Below are positions 1 to 8,039 of a stretch of 24,779 nt of DNA, in pieces. This DNA is from Clostridia bacterium. Its GTDB lineage: Bacteria > Bacillota > Clostridia > Oscillospirales > Ruminococcaceae. Under the pieces are notes generated by a model. It worked only from the letters and a program-made list of their open reading frames with translations, ran no database searches and was not told the origin of the DNA. Numbering within the stretch: position 1 is the stretch's first letter; every line of letters starts with the position of its first letter. The position numbers and the translations under genes were made by a program. The stretch is from contig JAGKVC010000051.1 of the NCBI GenBank assembly GCA_021152595.1, positions 1 to 24,779 on the forward strand. Direction: 5' to 3'.

Positions 1-344
1 AGCCTCGATGTACAATCAAATGCAGAAAAATCAATATACTCGATATTTTTCGGCAGAACGATCTTTTGGATCGCACTGTTTGCGTAAAGCACCCTGAGGT
101 TGATTTTCTTCATGTTCGGCGGAATTTCCAGTGCGGGGACTGCTGTCCATTCCAGTGCAAAGTTACCGAGCGTCGTCAGCGCTTCCGGCAGCGTGATTTT
201 CTTCAGCTTATTGCAGTTCTGGAATGCGCTGTAACCGATGAAATGGAGCGACTCCGGCAGAATGACCTCCTCCAGATTCTTATCGCCGAAAAATGCTGAA
301 TGCTTGATCGAAATCGTCGGTGCTTCCAGTGTTACTGTTTTCAT
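1..344 (-). pseudogene. C-terminal part of frameshifted BspA-type LRR protein (runs off left edge)
   Basis: This stretch is open in one minus-strand frame from the ATG at 344-342 to the window edge, about 114 codons. It encodes at least four more leucine-rich repeats of the BspA/LRR_5 type, recognisable by phrases such as LEEVILPESLHFIGYSAF and LKKITLPEALTTLGNFAL with a period of about 23 residues. It continues, in the -1 frame, the repeat array of the signal-peptide-bearing ORF that stops at 341. The ATG overlaps that stop as ATGA, but there is no Shine-Dalgarno sequence and no signal peptide of its own, so independent translation as a secreted protein is unlikely. I read it as the detached C-terminus of one original gene. 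The true end lies outside the window. Confidence 0.8.
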
Positions 345-2722
345 CCGTAGCAATATTGAAATGTACTGTCCGGAATGGCGAGGACGGATGCTGTCACAGA
401 ACGGATCGCATCACAATGTGCAAAGACCGAGCTGCCCATTCGTTTCAGGGAAGGCGGGAAAATCAGATTTTCAAATGCCTGATCGCAGCCGGCAAAGGCG
501 CGGTTACCGATTTCGCGGATATTGGCAGGCAGTCTGTCAGCTTTCATTTTATGACAGCAGATGAATGCATCGTTTTCAATCTGTGTGATATCATCCGGCA
601 GATTGGTCTCTTCGAGCTCCGTGCAGCCGGCAAAGGCGGCTTCGCTGATGACACGGATGGTTTCCGGAAGGACTATTGATTTCAGATTTTTGCAGCCTTC
701 AAATCCGGTGCCGCTGCTCGGACGGGGTTTGCCCTCTCTCCATTCGACAGAATAACTGACATCGTCCTGACTCACACGCGAGCCGCTGCAATCAGGTTTT
801 CCCAGACCGATTTCTGTTACCGGTCTTCCTTTGTATTCTGCAGGGATCACAATGGAAACAATATCATCAACATGCTCCGGATTGATACTGACCGAGAATC
901 CGCCGTTTACGCCGGTGAATACAAGATATTCGCGCTGCTCATCGGTCAGTCCGTCGTCGGGTTCTGAAGGCGTCGTTGTACCGGGATCGCTGCCGGTTCC
1001 GGGTGTACTTGTCCCCGGTGTGCTTGCAGCCGATGTGCCTGTGATTCGTTTATTCGGGCAGGTGCCGTTACCGAATCCGAGCTTATCAGAGAAGTATGCA
1101 TCACCGATCTTAAGGCTGGTTGAACCGGATGTGCCGAAGCCCCAGTCAATGCCCCAGAAAGATATGTCTGCCTTGATCTCAAAATTGCCCTCGATCGTCA
1201 GCTCAATATCCTGGCAGAACGTGCAGACAGGATGTGCATCCGCCGGAGAGAACGCTGCCCGCGCACCGCCGCCGATCTCCGCCTCAATATCTGAGCCGAA
1301 GATACTGCACTTTGCTCGGATTGCAATGCCTGCATACACTTCCGCTTTTATGTTGAACTCACAATCAACATCCGGATGGACACCGGTCGAATCAAGGAGC
1401 AAGGAAAGATGCATATGACCGGAAACATAGCCGTCCAGCTCCAGCTTCAGGAAGAAGCCGATATTTAATTCCACGCCGAATGCAGTTGTATTGAACGCGC
1501 AGCGCGGGAGCGGACAGTAGACGGTTGCCTTTGCTTCGATCGTCAGATCAAGATCGACCTCCGATTGAATGAATAATGCAGATTTTGCATGTGTTTCGGT
1601 GCTATAATAATTAAACCGCACTGCATATTTCAGACCAACCGAAAACTTGAAATTCGCAAGTGAATAGGAGGCGTCAATGCCCGGGATCGGAATCTCTCCG
1701 TCCTTGACGGCAGATTCCAGTTCAAGCTGTTTGGAACCGGACCATCCGTCATCATCCGCGGAATCCGGCACAGCCTCATTCTTGTCAAGGGGACGGGGCT
1801 GCGCAGGTCTTTTTCCGGAGGGTGCGGCGTTTTCTTCGGATTCCTGTGTGTCAGCAAAATCCTCCGGCGTCATTTCAATTTTGATATATGAAAACGCATC
1901 GGCAGGCTTCACGGACGGATCTGCATGGACTGTTGTCAGGTCACCGTCAGTTTCCAGTGACTGCACACGGAAAACGGTCACATCGCCGATATCACCCTCG
2001 ACGGAAACGGAATCGCCTTCTTTGATCTCATCTGAGAGATTCCGGATCGTATAGATTCCGCCTTCTTCGTCCTTTGTCACAATGACATTTTCTTCCTCAG
2101 ATGCTTTCAGAACGATGACATCTTTTTTATATACGACAAAGTTTGTGTCATCATTCTCATCCAGATTGAGGACTTCATAGCCTTCATAGCTGTTGATATC
2201 CGAATTCATCAGTGTCTGGATGTCCTTCGTGTAGGTCTGATCGACATATTCCTCTGAAAGCAGATTGCCGTCCGCACCGATCAGGTAGGCTTTCAGCACA
2301 TAGTACGCCGGCATGCTGTCTGTCGCAAAGGTCAGTTCTGCCGATTCCTGTCCAGCTTTGACATCCGTCACCGCAGAGATAACCATTTTTTCATAGCCGT
2401 CTTCATAAAGATCGGTGTAGACACCGACTGCGAGCTTGCAGTCCTGCGGGGTAGAGAAAAACACCGTAGCTTTGTTTTTTTCCGTCTCGATTGAGAAGAT
2501 GTTGCATCCCTCAGCGTTCTGGATCTTAGCAGTTTCCTTGTTGAGGCTTTCCGCAATCACGCCGCCGACAGCGCCGGAACCGGTTGCGGTCATTTCTGGA
2601 ACAGCTTCCGCTGTACCGTTCTGCTGATCTGCTGCCGATACCGTTCCTGCGCATTGAAGGACCGTACTGACAGACATCACAGCAGACATGAGGATTGTGA
2701 TAAGTTTCTTCTGTTGCTTCAT
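341..2722 (-). CDS. Secreted BspA-like leucine-rich-repeat protein, N-terminal part before frameshift
   Basis: The reading frame encodes 793 residues. Residues 1-31 form a signal peptide (KQQKK, hydrophobic stretch, cleavage near TVSA-A). A large beta-rich, mostly unrecognised region follows to about residue 560. Then comes a Thr/Pro/Gly-rich linker (about 561-592, TPGT-type repeats) and BspA-type LRR_5 repeats from about residue 608 onward (IREIGNRAFAGC, LKRMGSSVFAHC). BspA-like LRR proteins are surface or secreted proteins of gut and oral bacteria that bind host or microbial ligands; the ligand here is unknown. The start is supported by AAAGGAGT eight bases upstream of the ATG. The frame ends in the middle of a repeat (FQYCYG, then TGA) and the array resumes in the -1 frame, so one base appears to be missing near 341-346. 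Either the gene is broken or the assembly has an error. Confidence 0.8.
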   Translation of the reverse strand: MKQQKKLITILMSAVMSVSTVLQCAGTVSAADQQNGTAEAVPEMTATGSGAVGGVIAESLNKETAKIQNAEGCNIFSIETEKNKATVFFSTPQDCKLAVGVYTDLYEDGYEKMVISAVTDVKAGQESAELTFATDSMPAYYVLKAYLIGADGNLLSEEYVDQTYTKDIQTLMNSDINSYEGYEVLNLDENDDTNFVVYKKDVIVLKASEEENVIVTKDEEGGIYTIRNLSDEIKEGDSVSVEGDIGDVTVFRVQSLETDGDLTTVHADPSVKPADAFSYIKIEMTPEDFADTQESEENAAPSGKRPAQPRPLDKNEAVPDSADDDGWSGSKQLELESAVKDGEIPIPGIDASYSLANFKFSVGLKYAVRFNYYSTETHAKSALFIQSEVDLDLTIEAKATVYCPLPRCAFNTTAFGVELNIGFFLKLELDGYVSGHMHLSLLLDSTGVHPDVDCEFNIKAEVYAGIAIRAKCSIFGSDIEAEIGGGARAAFSPADAHPVCTFCQDIELTIEGNFEIKADISFWGIDWGFGTSGSTSLKIGDAYFSDKLGFGNGTCPNKRITGTSAASTPGTSTPGTGSDPGTTTPSEPDDGLTDEQREYLVFTGVNGGFSVSINPEHVDDIVSIVIPAEYKGRPVTEIGLGKPDCSGSRVSQDDVSYSVEWREGKPRPSSGTGFEGCKNLKSIVLPETIRVISEAAFAGCTELEETNLPDDITQIENDAFICCHKMKADRLPANIREIGNRAFAGCDQAFENLIFPPSLKRMGSSVFAHCDAIRSVTASVLAIPDSTFQYCYG

Positions 2723-2775
2723 AATCTGTACTCCTTTGATGTAAATTTACAGTTTTATATAAAAGCTGCGCTATC

Positions 2776-2804
2776 AGTATAACATAGATTTGTATAATAG
2801 TCAA
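2776..2804 (-). promoter_or_regulatory. Promoter of the LRR-protein gene
   Basis: On the minus strand, TTGACT (2804-2799) and TATACT (2781-2776) are separated by exactly 17 bases. The -10 box lies about 53 bases upstream of the LRR-protein start codon. It is a near-consensus sigma-A promoter. A 17-bp perfect palindrome sits five bases upstream of the -35 box. Confidence 0.75.
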
Positions 2805-2808
2805 GCAA

Positions 2809-2825
2809 ATATACAAATTGTATAT
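2809..2825. promoter_or_regulatory. 17-bp palindrome, possible operator
   Basis: ATATACAA-A-TTGTATAT is a perfect 8-1-8 inverted repeat immediately upstream of the LRR-gene -35 box. The position suits an activator or repressor site. No cognate regulator can be named. Confidence 0.4.
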
Positions 2826-2852
2826 GCAATATTGCGTCCGGATTGTATTGTT

Positions 2853-2888
2853 CTGCTGCTTATATCCTGAGAGGATAATATTCAGCAG
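2853..2888. repeat. Imperfect stem-loop between esterase and LRR gene
   Basis: CTGCTG at 2853-2858 pairs with CAGCAG at 2883-2888. A second block, ATCCT...AGGAT, pairs around a GAG loop, with small internal bulges. It lies between the stronger terminator hairpin and the LRR promoter. It may be a second, weaker termination structure for the esterase transcript. Confidence 0.35.
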
Positions 2889-2900
2889 TACAGGAAACAG

Positions 2901-2934
2901 AATCCCCTCCGTACTGCATTGTACAGAGGGGATT
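2901..2934 (-). terminator. Terminator hairpin of the esterase gene
   Basis: AATCCCCTC-T-GTAC pairs with GTAC-G-GAGGGGATT on the minus strand around a six-base loop. The single non-Watson-Crick position is U.G on the minus-strand RNA but C.A on the plus strand, which indicates function on the minus strand. It lies about 150 bases after the esterase stop codon. The following U-tract is weak (TCTGTTTCC), so termination efficiency is uncertain. Confidence 0.55.
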
Positions 2935-3085
2935 CCTGCATATGTGATATCATATCTGATTGGATATCCATATCTGCGGATTCAATGCGGCGCCTGCGTT
3001 TACGGAGAAAAATTCAGGTTCCAGCCTTTGCCTGAGAAATTGCGATTCCGGTTCATGCCGGGCGCCGCGTTTGTTTTGGATGAAA

Positions 3086-5464
3086 TTATGCTTTGAAGAT
3101 GAATCGGACAAAATTGTATACATGTGCGGTAATGCAGTTATCGCCGTGATAACCGCCCTGCACAACATGCCAGATATGCGGTGTTCCCGCCTTGACGAAG
3201 TTGTCATGATAGCCCTGCGGCGTGCTCAGACCGACGACCGTATCATCCGTACCGCCTGTCAGCAGAATCAGTGACGGAGCGGCTTCCTCGCTGCTCCACT
3301 TCCACGGACCTTCCACAGCCGGAGCCGGACAAATCGCGCCGATATAAGCAAATTTATCCGCATATTTCATGCCGATGCGGAGCGATTCTCTGCCGCCCAT
3401 CGAGAAACCGGTGACTGCGGTATTCTCGCGGCCGGTTGCTACGCTGTATATGCTCTCGATATGCGGCATCAGGCTGTCAACAATATCATCGACAAAGTTA
3501 TCGTAGCCCTGACTGGATTCATAATCTCCGAAACCGGTTGCTTTTTCCTTCGTTGCGGACGTAAAGACCAGCGGAATGACAACGATCATTTCCTCTGCCT
3601 CGCCCTCCGCAATCGCATTTGTGATGATCTCTCTTGTGCGGATCGGCGGAACATTACCCGTCAGGATCATGCGGTCCTCATCCTCAAAGAAGCCGTGCAG
3701 CAGGTACAGCACCGGATACTGTTTGCTCTCATCATAGTTGACCGGCAGCATAATGTTATACGGCTTGTTTTTATTCGCCTTCTTTGAAAAATAGGTTTCC
3801 TTTTTGATTTCCGGATACTTGACGCCCGGCTTTTGAGAACGTGCATTATCCGGTTCTTTCATGACCATCTGTTCTTCGCAGACCGGTGTATATTCGGAAA
3901 TGGTTCGCAGTTCCTGTTTCGGCGGTGTGACCGGTTCCGGAAATGCGCTGGCCTGACCGGTCAGATACTTTACAAACCATGCAATATCCGTCTGATCGAC
4001 GGTGCCGCTGTAATCAACATCAGCAGCTTTTTTTACTTTATTGCTGCTGAAACTTTTCAGGACACCCGCCTTTGCAATCGACAGATCAGCAGAAGTGATT
4101 GCGCCGTCGCCGTCGAGATCGCCGAGCTTGATAAATGCGCTGAGATCGACTTTGGCTTTTTCTTTGCTGAAAACGAAGCTGTCAATATTCATCAGATAGC
4201 TTGCGCCGCCTGTAAATTTGATATAGAGATCGTGTTTTTCAGATGCGCCGGTGATATTCGCTGAGACATCCTCAAAATTCTGGAATCCGCCGGTGGCAGC
4301 GACTTCACACACAGCCGCAGGGGAGCCGGACATCTGATCCAGATAAAATTCGACCTTGCATCCGCCGTTCGGAGAGCCGACGCGCGCCGTCACGCTTTTC
4401 GCGCCGTCACCGAAATCGACATTCTTGAAAACGAGATAGTCACCGTCTTCGATATACCCGACATCCTGACCGCCGCCGGTAAGCGTTTCGATCTGAACGC
4501 CGGACATTGAGGTGTAATCCTCAGCCTCGATTGTTTCAAATGCATTATACGGCTCGATTTCACTTGATGTTCCCTCTGTCAGACCTGCCTGATCTGCCAT
4601 TTGCAGGAAATTCCACAGTGCAGGCTTCCAGACATCAAAGTCATGCTTGCCGCCCTGAATCAGGAAATACTCGTGTTTTACGCTGTTTGACTCGCAGAAC
4701 TTGTGAACAGTCTCACTGAAATTCAGCAGGCTGTCCGATGTTCCGCAGGAAATCAGAAACGCTTTCAATTTTTCATTTGCTGCTTTGCCGCCGTCCGGAA
4801 ACAGCACGTTTGTACTCTTGGTATTCGGAGCGGATGAAATCGGGCAGAGATAATGGAATACGTCAAGATTTGTCAGTCCGATATTGAAGGTCTGACCGCC
4901 GCCCATTGACAATCCTGCCAGCGCGCGGTGATCGCTGTCCGTGTAAACGGAGTAATGTTCATCAATATACGGGACAAGGTTTTCAACCAGATCCTTTGTG
5001 AAGTTCTCATAGCCGTCATTGATGCCTGTGCCGGTGGCGTTCGTGTTCGGCGAAATGACAACCATCGGCTGGATTTTTCCATCTGCAATCAGATTGTCCA
5101 GCATGATGTTTGCTCTGCCGCCCCAGCCTGCCATCCAGTGGCTGCTGTTTCCGTCAATACCGTGCAGAATATAGCAGGTTGCGTATTTCTGCTTTGCTGA
5201 GTAGCCGGGCGGCGTGTAGACCAGTGCTGTCCGGCTGCTGTTTGTCGCCTTGGACTGATAGGTGATTTCCGTCACTTTGCCCTTGGCTGTGTCGGCACGT
5301 TCCTGATCGTATCCGCTCGGCGGAAGCGAACAGGAAAACGCGATACTTTCCGCAGATGCCTGTATACCGGAGAATACAAGCGGAATCTGCGCGGTTCCGG
5401 TTGTCGCAGTTAGCATGATCGAACACGCAGCGGCAGCCGAAAGGAGACGCCTTTTCTTCTTCAT
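3086..5464 (-). CDS. Secreted cellulosomal esterase: CE1-CBM6-dockerin-CE1
   Basis: The product is 792 residues from the ATG at 5464, which is preceded by AAGGAGT; an in-frame ATG 11 codons upstream lacks a good site and would spoil the signal peptide (MKKKRR plus hydrophobic stretch, cleavage near QASA). Domain order: alpha/beta-hydrolase esterase of the CE1/Esterase_D type (about 55-295, nucleophile S186 in GLSMGG, probable His in GGKHDF); CBM6-like carbohydrate-binding module (about 306-434, beginning near IEAEDY); type I dockerin with two calcium-loop repeats (about 446-505, DLDGDGAITSAD and DVDYSGTVDQTD); a second CE1 esterase (about 530-792, nucleophile S688 in GFSMGG, probable His in GGYHGDN). 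The family removes feruloyl or acetyl groups from xylan, and the dockerin implies docking to a cellulosomal scaffoldin. The exact substrate of each domain cannot be told. No cohesin gene is in the window. Confidence 0.88.
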   Translation of the reverse strand: MKKKRRLLSAAAACSIMLTATTGTAQIPLVFSGIQASAESIAFSCSLPPSGYDQERADTAKGKVTEITYQSKATNSSRTALVYTPPGYSAKQKYATCYILHGIDGNSSHWMAGWGGRANIMLDNLIADGKIQPMVVISPNTNATGTGINDGYENFTKDLVENLVPYIDEHYSVYTDSDHRALAGLSMGGGQTFNIGLTNLDVFHYLCPISSAPNTKSTNVLFPDGGKAANEKLKAFLISCGTSDSLLNFSETVHKFCESNSVKHEYFLIQGGKHDFDVWKPALWNFLQMADQAGLTEGTSSEIEPYNAFETIEAEDYTSMSGVQIETLTGGGQDVGYIEDGDYLVFKNVDFGDGAKSVTARVGSPNGGCKVEFYLDQMSGSPAAVCEVAATGGFQNFEDVSANITGASEKHDLYIKFTGGASYLMNIDSFVFSKEKAKVDLSAFIKLGDLDGDGAITSADLSIAKAGVLKSFSSNKVKKAADVDYSGTVDQTDIAWFVKYLTGQASAFPEPVTPPKQELRTISEYTPVCEEQMVMKEPDNARSQKPGVKYPEIKKETYFSKKANKNKPYNIMLPVNYDESKQYPVLYLLHGFFEDEDRMILTGNVPPIRTREIITNAIAEGEAEEMIVVIPLVFTSATKEKATGFGDYESSQGYDNFVDDIVDSLMPHIESIYSVATGRENTAVTGFSMGGRESLRIGMKYADKFAYIGAICPAPAVEGPWKWSSEEAAPSLILLTGGTDDTVVGLSTPQGYHDNFVKAGTPHIWHVVQGGYHGDNCITAHVYNFVRFIFKA

Positions 5465-5585
5465 TTTTGTACTCCTTAAATCATGTGAATTTCCCATTTT
5501 TCTATTTTGCGGGACCGCGGCGGGCTGGAATCACTGCGGCCTGATATGCAATATGCCAGGGATGCATACACATATCACCAAATTT

Positions 5586-5614
5586 ATTCTATCATTTGCG
5601 CAGATATTGTGCAA
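5586..5614 (-). promoter_or_regulatory. Promoter of the esterase gene
   Basis: On the minus strand, TTGCAC (5614-5609) and TAGAAT (5591-5586) are 17 bases apart. They would give a 5' leader of roughly 115 bases before the ATG at 5464. I see no convincing riboswitch or operator in that leader. Confidence 0.55.
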
Positions 5615-5810
5615 TGAAGAATGTGAATAAATTATTAAAAAAACGCAGAAATGTTCGTGCAAACCGCCGGTATATCATATCAGTCATGCGTCAGAGCAGG
5701 CAGACCGAGCGACATTGCAATCGGTTTTTTCTCCTGAAAGTGAAAAGAATGCTGTCAATGATAGAGAGCATCTGCCCATTCATATGCCTTCATCATTTCA
5801 AAGCACCTGC

Positions 5811-5853
5811 AAAAAAAACACTGAACAATGACATGCTGTCAAAGTGTTCAGTG
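5811..5853 (-). terminator. Intrinsic terminator of the nitrilase/ASCH operon
   Basis: On the minus strand CACTGAACA (5853-5845) pairs with TGTTCAGTG (5827-5819). An inner TGACA/TGTCA stem pairs as well, and eight T residues follow directly (5818-5811). It lies 26 bases after the stop of the ASCH-DUF1810 gene. The rest of the gap (5615-5810) has no gene I can support. Confidence 0.85.
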
Positions 5854-5878
5854 CTTTTGGCTTATAATAGACGAAGTC

Positions 5879-6658
5879 TCACGATTCCTGCGCGATTCTT
5901 CTCAGGATCTCCTGCGTCTTGACATCTTCTGCACCTCGGCAGAACTTATCTAACACCTTTTGGAAAACCGGTTGTTCCGGCGCAGCATGTTTGAATAATG
6001 TCATGCAGGAGCGTACCTTGTACGCATCAGGATAGCCGAATACGGACATCGGATCATCGGATTCGATATGCAGAAGCACTTCGCAAATTTCGATCAATCT
6101 TGCACCGAGAATCGGGTGTGCGCAGTAGTCCTTCGCTTCGGCGAGATTGCGGATCGAAAAGAATGCTGTTGTTCCGCTCAGTCCAAGCCCCTGAATCTGC
6201 GGAAACACATACCAGATCCAGTGTGAGACCTTGCATCCCTGCTTCATCTCACACAGGGCAGTGTTGTAGGTTTCACCAAAGCTGTAGCCGTTGTCCTGCG
6301 CGTCAATGAACTTCTGAAGGTCCGTGCAGTACAGCTCAATGCCAAGCACACCGTATTTCTCCTGATCCTCCTGACTGTAATACGCATTCATCTGGCTCGG
6401 ATCCGGTGTATCTGCATCGGTATAGCCGAGTTTCTCCTTCGGCAGTGAAGCGAAAAGCGCTGCAAAGGACGGATAGCGGTGCAGAGCGGTTACCCGTGTC
6501 TGGATTTTCTTCTTCGGATTGTCAAGACAGGTGAATTCGATAAAATCACCGGTTTGCACCTTCTGACGCTTTTCGTCGTATAGCCGAAGCTCTATCGTCT
6601 TGCTGCCGTTCCTGATCTGCTCGAACGGGGATTGCTCAAGTTTCATTTGATGCAGCAT
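5879..6658 (-). CDS. ASCH domain-DUF1810 fusion protein
   Basis: The product has 259 residues. Residues 1 to about 115 resemble an ASCH/PUA-like domain (K-x-IELRLYDEKRQ near residues 20-32, then GDFIEF), a fold that generally binds RNA or modified nucleotides. Residues about 117-259 resemble DUF1810, an uncharacterised family (COG5579-like), with WIWYVFPQIQGLG and a DPMSVFGYPDAYKVRSCMTLF segment. Each part is near full length for its family, so this is a genuine fusion rather than a truncation. GGGAGAGAG stands just upstream of the ATG; a second in-frame ATG four codons later is the alternative start. It is the last gene of a three-gene minus-strand unit, 66 bases after the nitrilase gene, followed by a good terminator. 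The biochemical role is unknown. Confidence 0.78.
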   Translation of the reverse strand: MLHQMKLEQSPFEQIRNGSKTIELRLYDEKRQKVQTGDFIEFTCLDNPKKKIQTRVTALHRYPSFAALFASLPKEKLGYTDADTPDPSQMNAYYSQEDQEKYGVLGIELYCTDLQKFIDAQDNGYSFGETYNTALCEMKQGCKVSHWIWYVFPQIQGLGLSGTTAFFSIRNLAEAKDYCAHPILGARLIEICEVLLHIESDDPMSVFGYPDAYKVRSCMTLFKHAAPEQPVFQKVLDKFCRGAEDVKTQEILRRIAQES

Positions 6659-6724
6659 TTTGCTCTCTCTCCCAATCGTATGCGTTTCTTAGTATTCAGT
6701 CTGTCCGATTGTCGCTTTCGGTTT

Positions 6725-7498
6725 TTACATCAGCTCTTTATAGAGCGCCGGTCTGCGATCCTGCAATGCCGGAAAGCTGTTCCGGAAGGCTGCGGCTTCA
6801 TCCTGTATCTCACAGAAAATGACACCTTCGCGGTCACACAGGCAGTTCACGGTTTCTCCCTCCGGATTGACAGCTCTGCTGCTGCCGTTATAGTGCAGAT
6901 TCTTCTGATCACCGACGCAGTTGATGCCGAACATCCAGCACTGATTCTCAAGTGCGCGGGCTTCGAGCAGCTTATTCCAGTGCGCGATGCGTTTCTCCGG
7001 CCAGTTTGCTGCAACAATCATGACATCAGCCTCAGCGGCTGCTGTACGGAAGATTTCCGGAAAGCGCAGATCATAGCAGATAAACAATCCGAATGTGTGA
7101 CCGGCAAAGGGGAATACTGCGGTCTGACTGCCTGCAATATAATACTTGTCCTCGCCGCTGAATGAAAACGGATGTATCTTGACATAATCTGCCAGCACGG
7201 TGCCAGCGTCATTCACAACGGTATAATGATTCTCGCCCTTATCACCGTTTTGCTTCACCCAGCCGAAGCCGACTGCGATGTGATAATTCCGCGCGTATTC
7301 CTGTATGACCTGTATCGTTTCGCCGCCGGATTCTCCGGTCAGCATTGTGTTCATCGAAAAGCCGGTGAAGGACATCTCCGGAAAGAAGATGATATTTGCG
7401 TGTTCTGCGGCGGCGGTTTCGATCATTTGCTCTGCGCGGCGCAGATTCCGCGCTTTGGCTTCATATTCGATTTGAAACTGACACAGTGCAGCTTTCAT
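6725..7498 (-). CDS. Carbon-nitrogen hydrolase (nitrilase superfamily amidase)
   Basis: The product has 257 residues, a usual length for single-domain nitrilase-superfamily amidases. The catalytic triad is visible: E41 in FFPEMSFTG, K107 in YVKIHPF and C141 in FICYDLRFPE. The CYDLRFPE context is typical of the Nit2/omega-amidase and YafV-like branch, which hydrolyses small amides such as 2-oxoglutaramate in metabolite repair. The exact substrate is not determined by sequence alone. It should be a soluble cytoplasmic protein. Its ATG overlaps the TGA of the upstream membrane-protein gene by four bases (ATGA), so the two are translationally coupled. Confidence 0.85.
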   Translation of the reverse strand: MKAALCQFQIEYEAKARNLRRAEQMIETAAAEHANIIFFPEMSFTGFSMNTMLTGESGGETIQVIQEYARNYHIAVGFGWVKQNGDKGENHYTVVNDAGTVLADYVKIHPFSFSGEDKYYIAGSQTAVFPFAGHTFGLFICYDLRFPEIFRTAAAEADVMIVAANWPEKRIAHWNKLLEARALENQCWMFGINCVGDQKNLHYNGSSRAVNPEGETVNCLCDREGVIFCEIQDEAAAFRNSFPALQDRRPALYKELM

Positions 7499-7947
7499 TC
7501 CGCATCATCTCCTGGTTTGATCGAGCCGCTCGCATATCCTTCTACATGCAGCAGCGCTTTACCGCGTACAAACCATCCGCGATAGGCGTAATACCGTTCG
7601 CGGCTTTCCCACATTACCGGCTCATATTCGACAACGCAGCGTGTTCCGTTAAAATCGGTATTGCCGGATGTTTCATGACGGTGCGTCAGAATGAAGATCC
7701 AAAACCCGTAAATACAAAATGCGATCAGTGCGGCTGCCCAGAGGACGATTGAGACAATTCTGCCTGTTTTATTTGAAATGCGCAGCAGGAGCTGTAAGAT
7801 ACCTGCGAACGTGCCGCCTGCAATCAGCAGCGTGACCGGTTCTCGAATCCAGGTGCGGAACTGCAATCTGTTACGATTGAGAAGCCAGCGCGCAGCGAGA
7901 AACAGTACGCACACGATTACTGTCCAGAACAGAATACTTTTTTTCAT
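7495..7947 (-). CDS. Small membrane protein of unknown function, first gene of nitrilase operon
   Basis: The product has 150 residues. Residues about 4-22, 36-56 and 65-88 are hydrophobic and look like three membrane segments. The last 60 or so residues form a soluble tail (YEPVMWESRERYYAYRGWFVRGKALLHVEGY) that I do not recognise. The start is strongly supported by GGAGGAGG seven to eight bases upstream. The stop overlaps the nitrilase start. Its position first in an operon with an amidase and an ASCH-DUF1810 protein does not by itself reveal a function. Confidence 0.75.
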   Translation of the reverse strand: MKKSILFWTVIVCVLFLAARWLLNRNRLQFRTWIREPVTLLIAGGTFAGILQLLLRISNKTGRIVSIVLWAAALIAFCIYGFWIFILTHRHETSGNTDFNGTRCVVEYEPVMWESRERYYAYRGWFVRGKALLHVEGYASGSIKPGDDAE

Positions 7948-7994
7948 GGAAGATGTCCTCCTCCTTCCCGGAGCGCGGATCCCTTGATGAGTTC

Positions 7995-8023
7995 AGTATA
8001 CCATATTTTGCAGGCAAATGCAA
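7995..8023 (-). promoter_or_regulatory. Promoter of the membrane protein-nitrilase-ASCH operon
   Basis: On the minus strand TTGCAT (8023-8018) and TATACT (8000-7995) are 17 bases apart, about 48 bases upstream of the first start codon. Good match to the sigma-A consensus. Confidence 0.65.
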
Positions 8024-8039
8024 GAGCGTGAACAAATCG

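Noticed and set aside
831..1418. Plus-strand open frame of 195 codons opposite the LRR protein
   Set aside because: Composition-driven shadow of the secreted protein gene.
5704..5732. Possible plus-strand terminator (ACCGA...TCGGT followed by TTTTTT)
   Set aside because: Stem of only five bp with a long loop and no plus-strand gene upstream; insufficient to call a terminator or small RNA.
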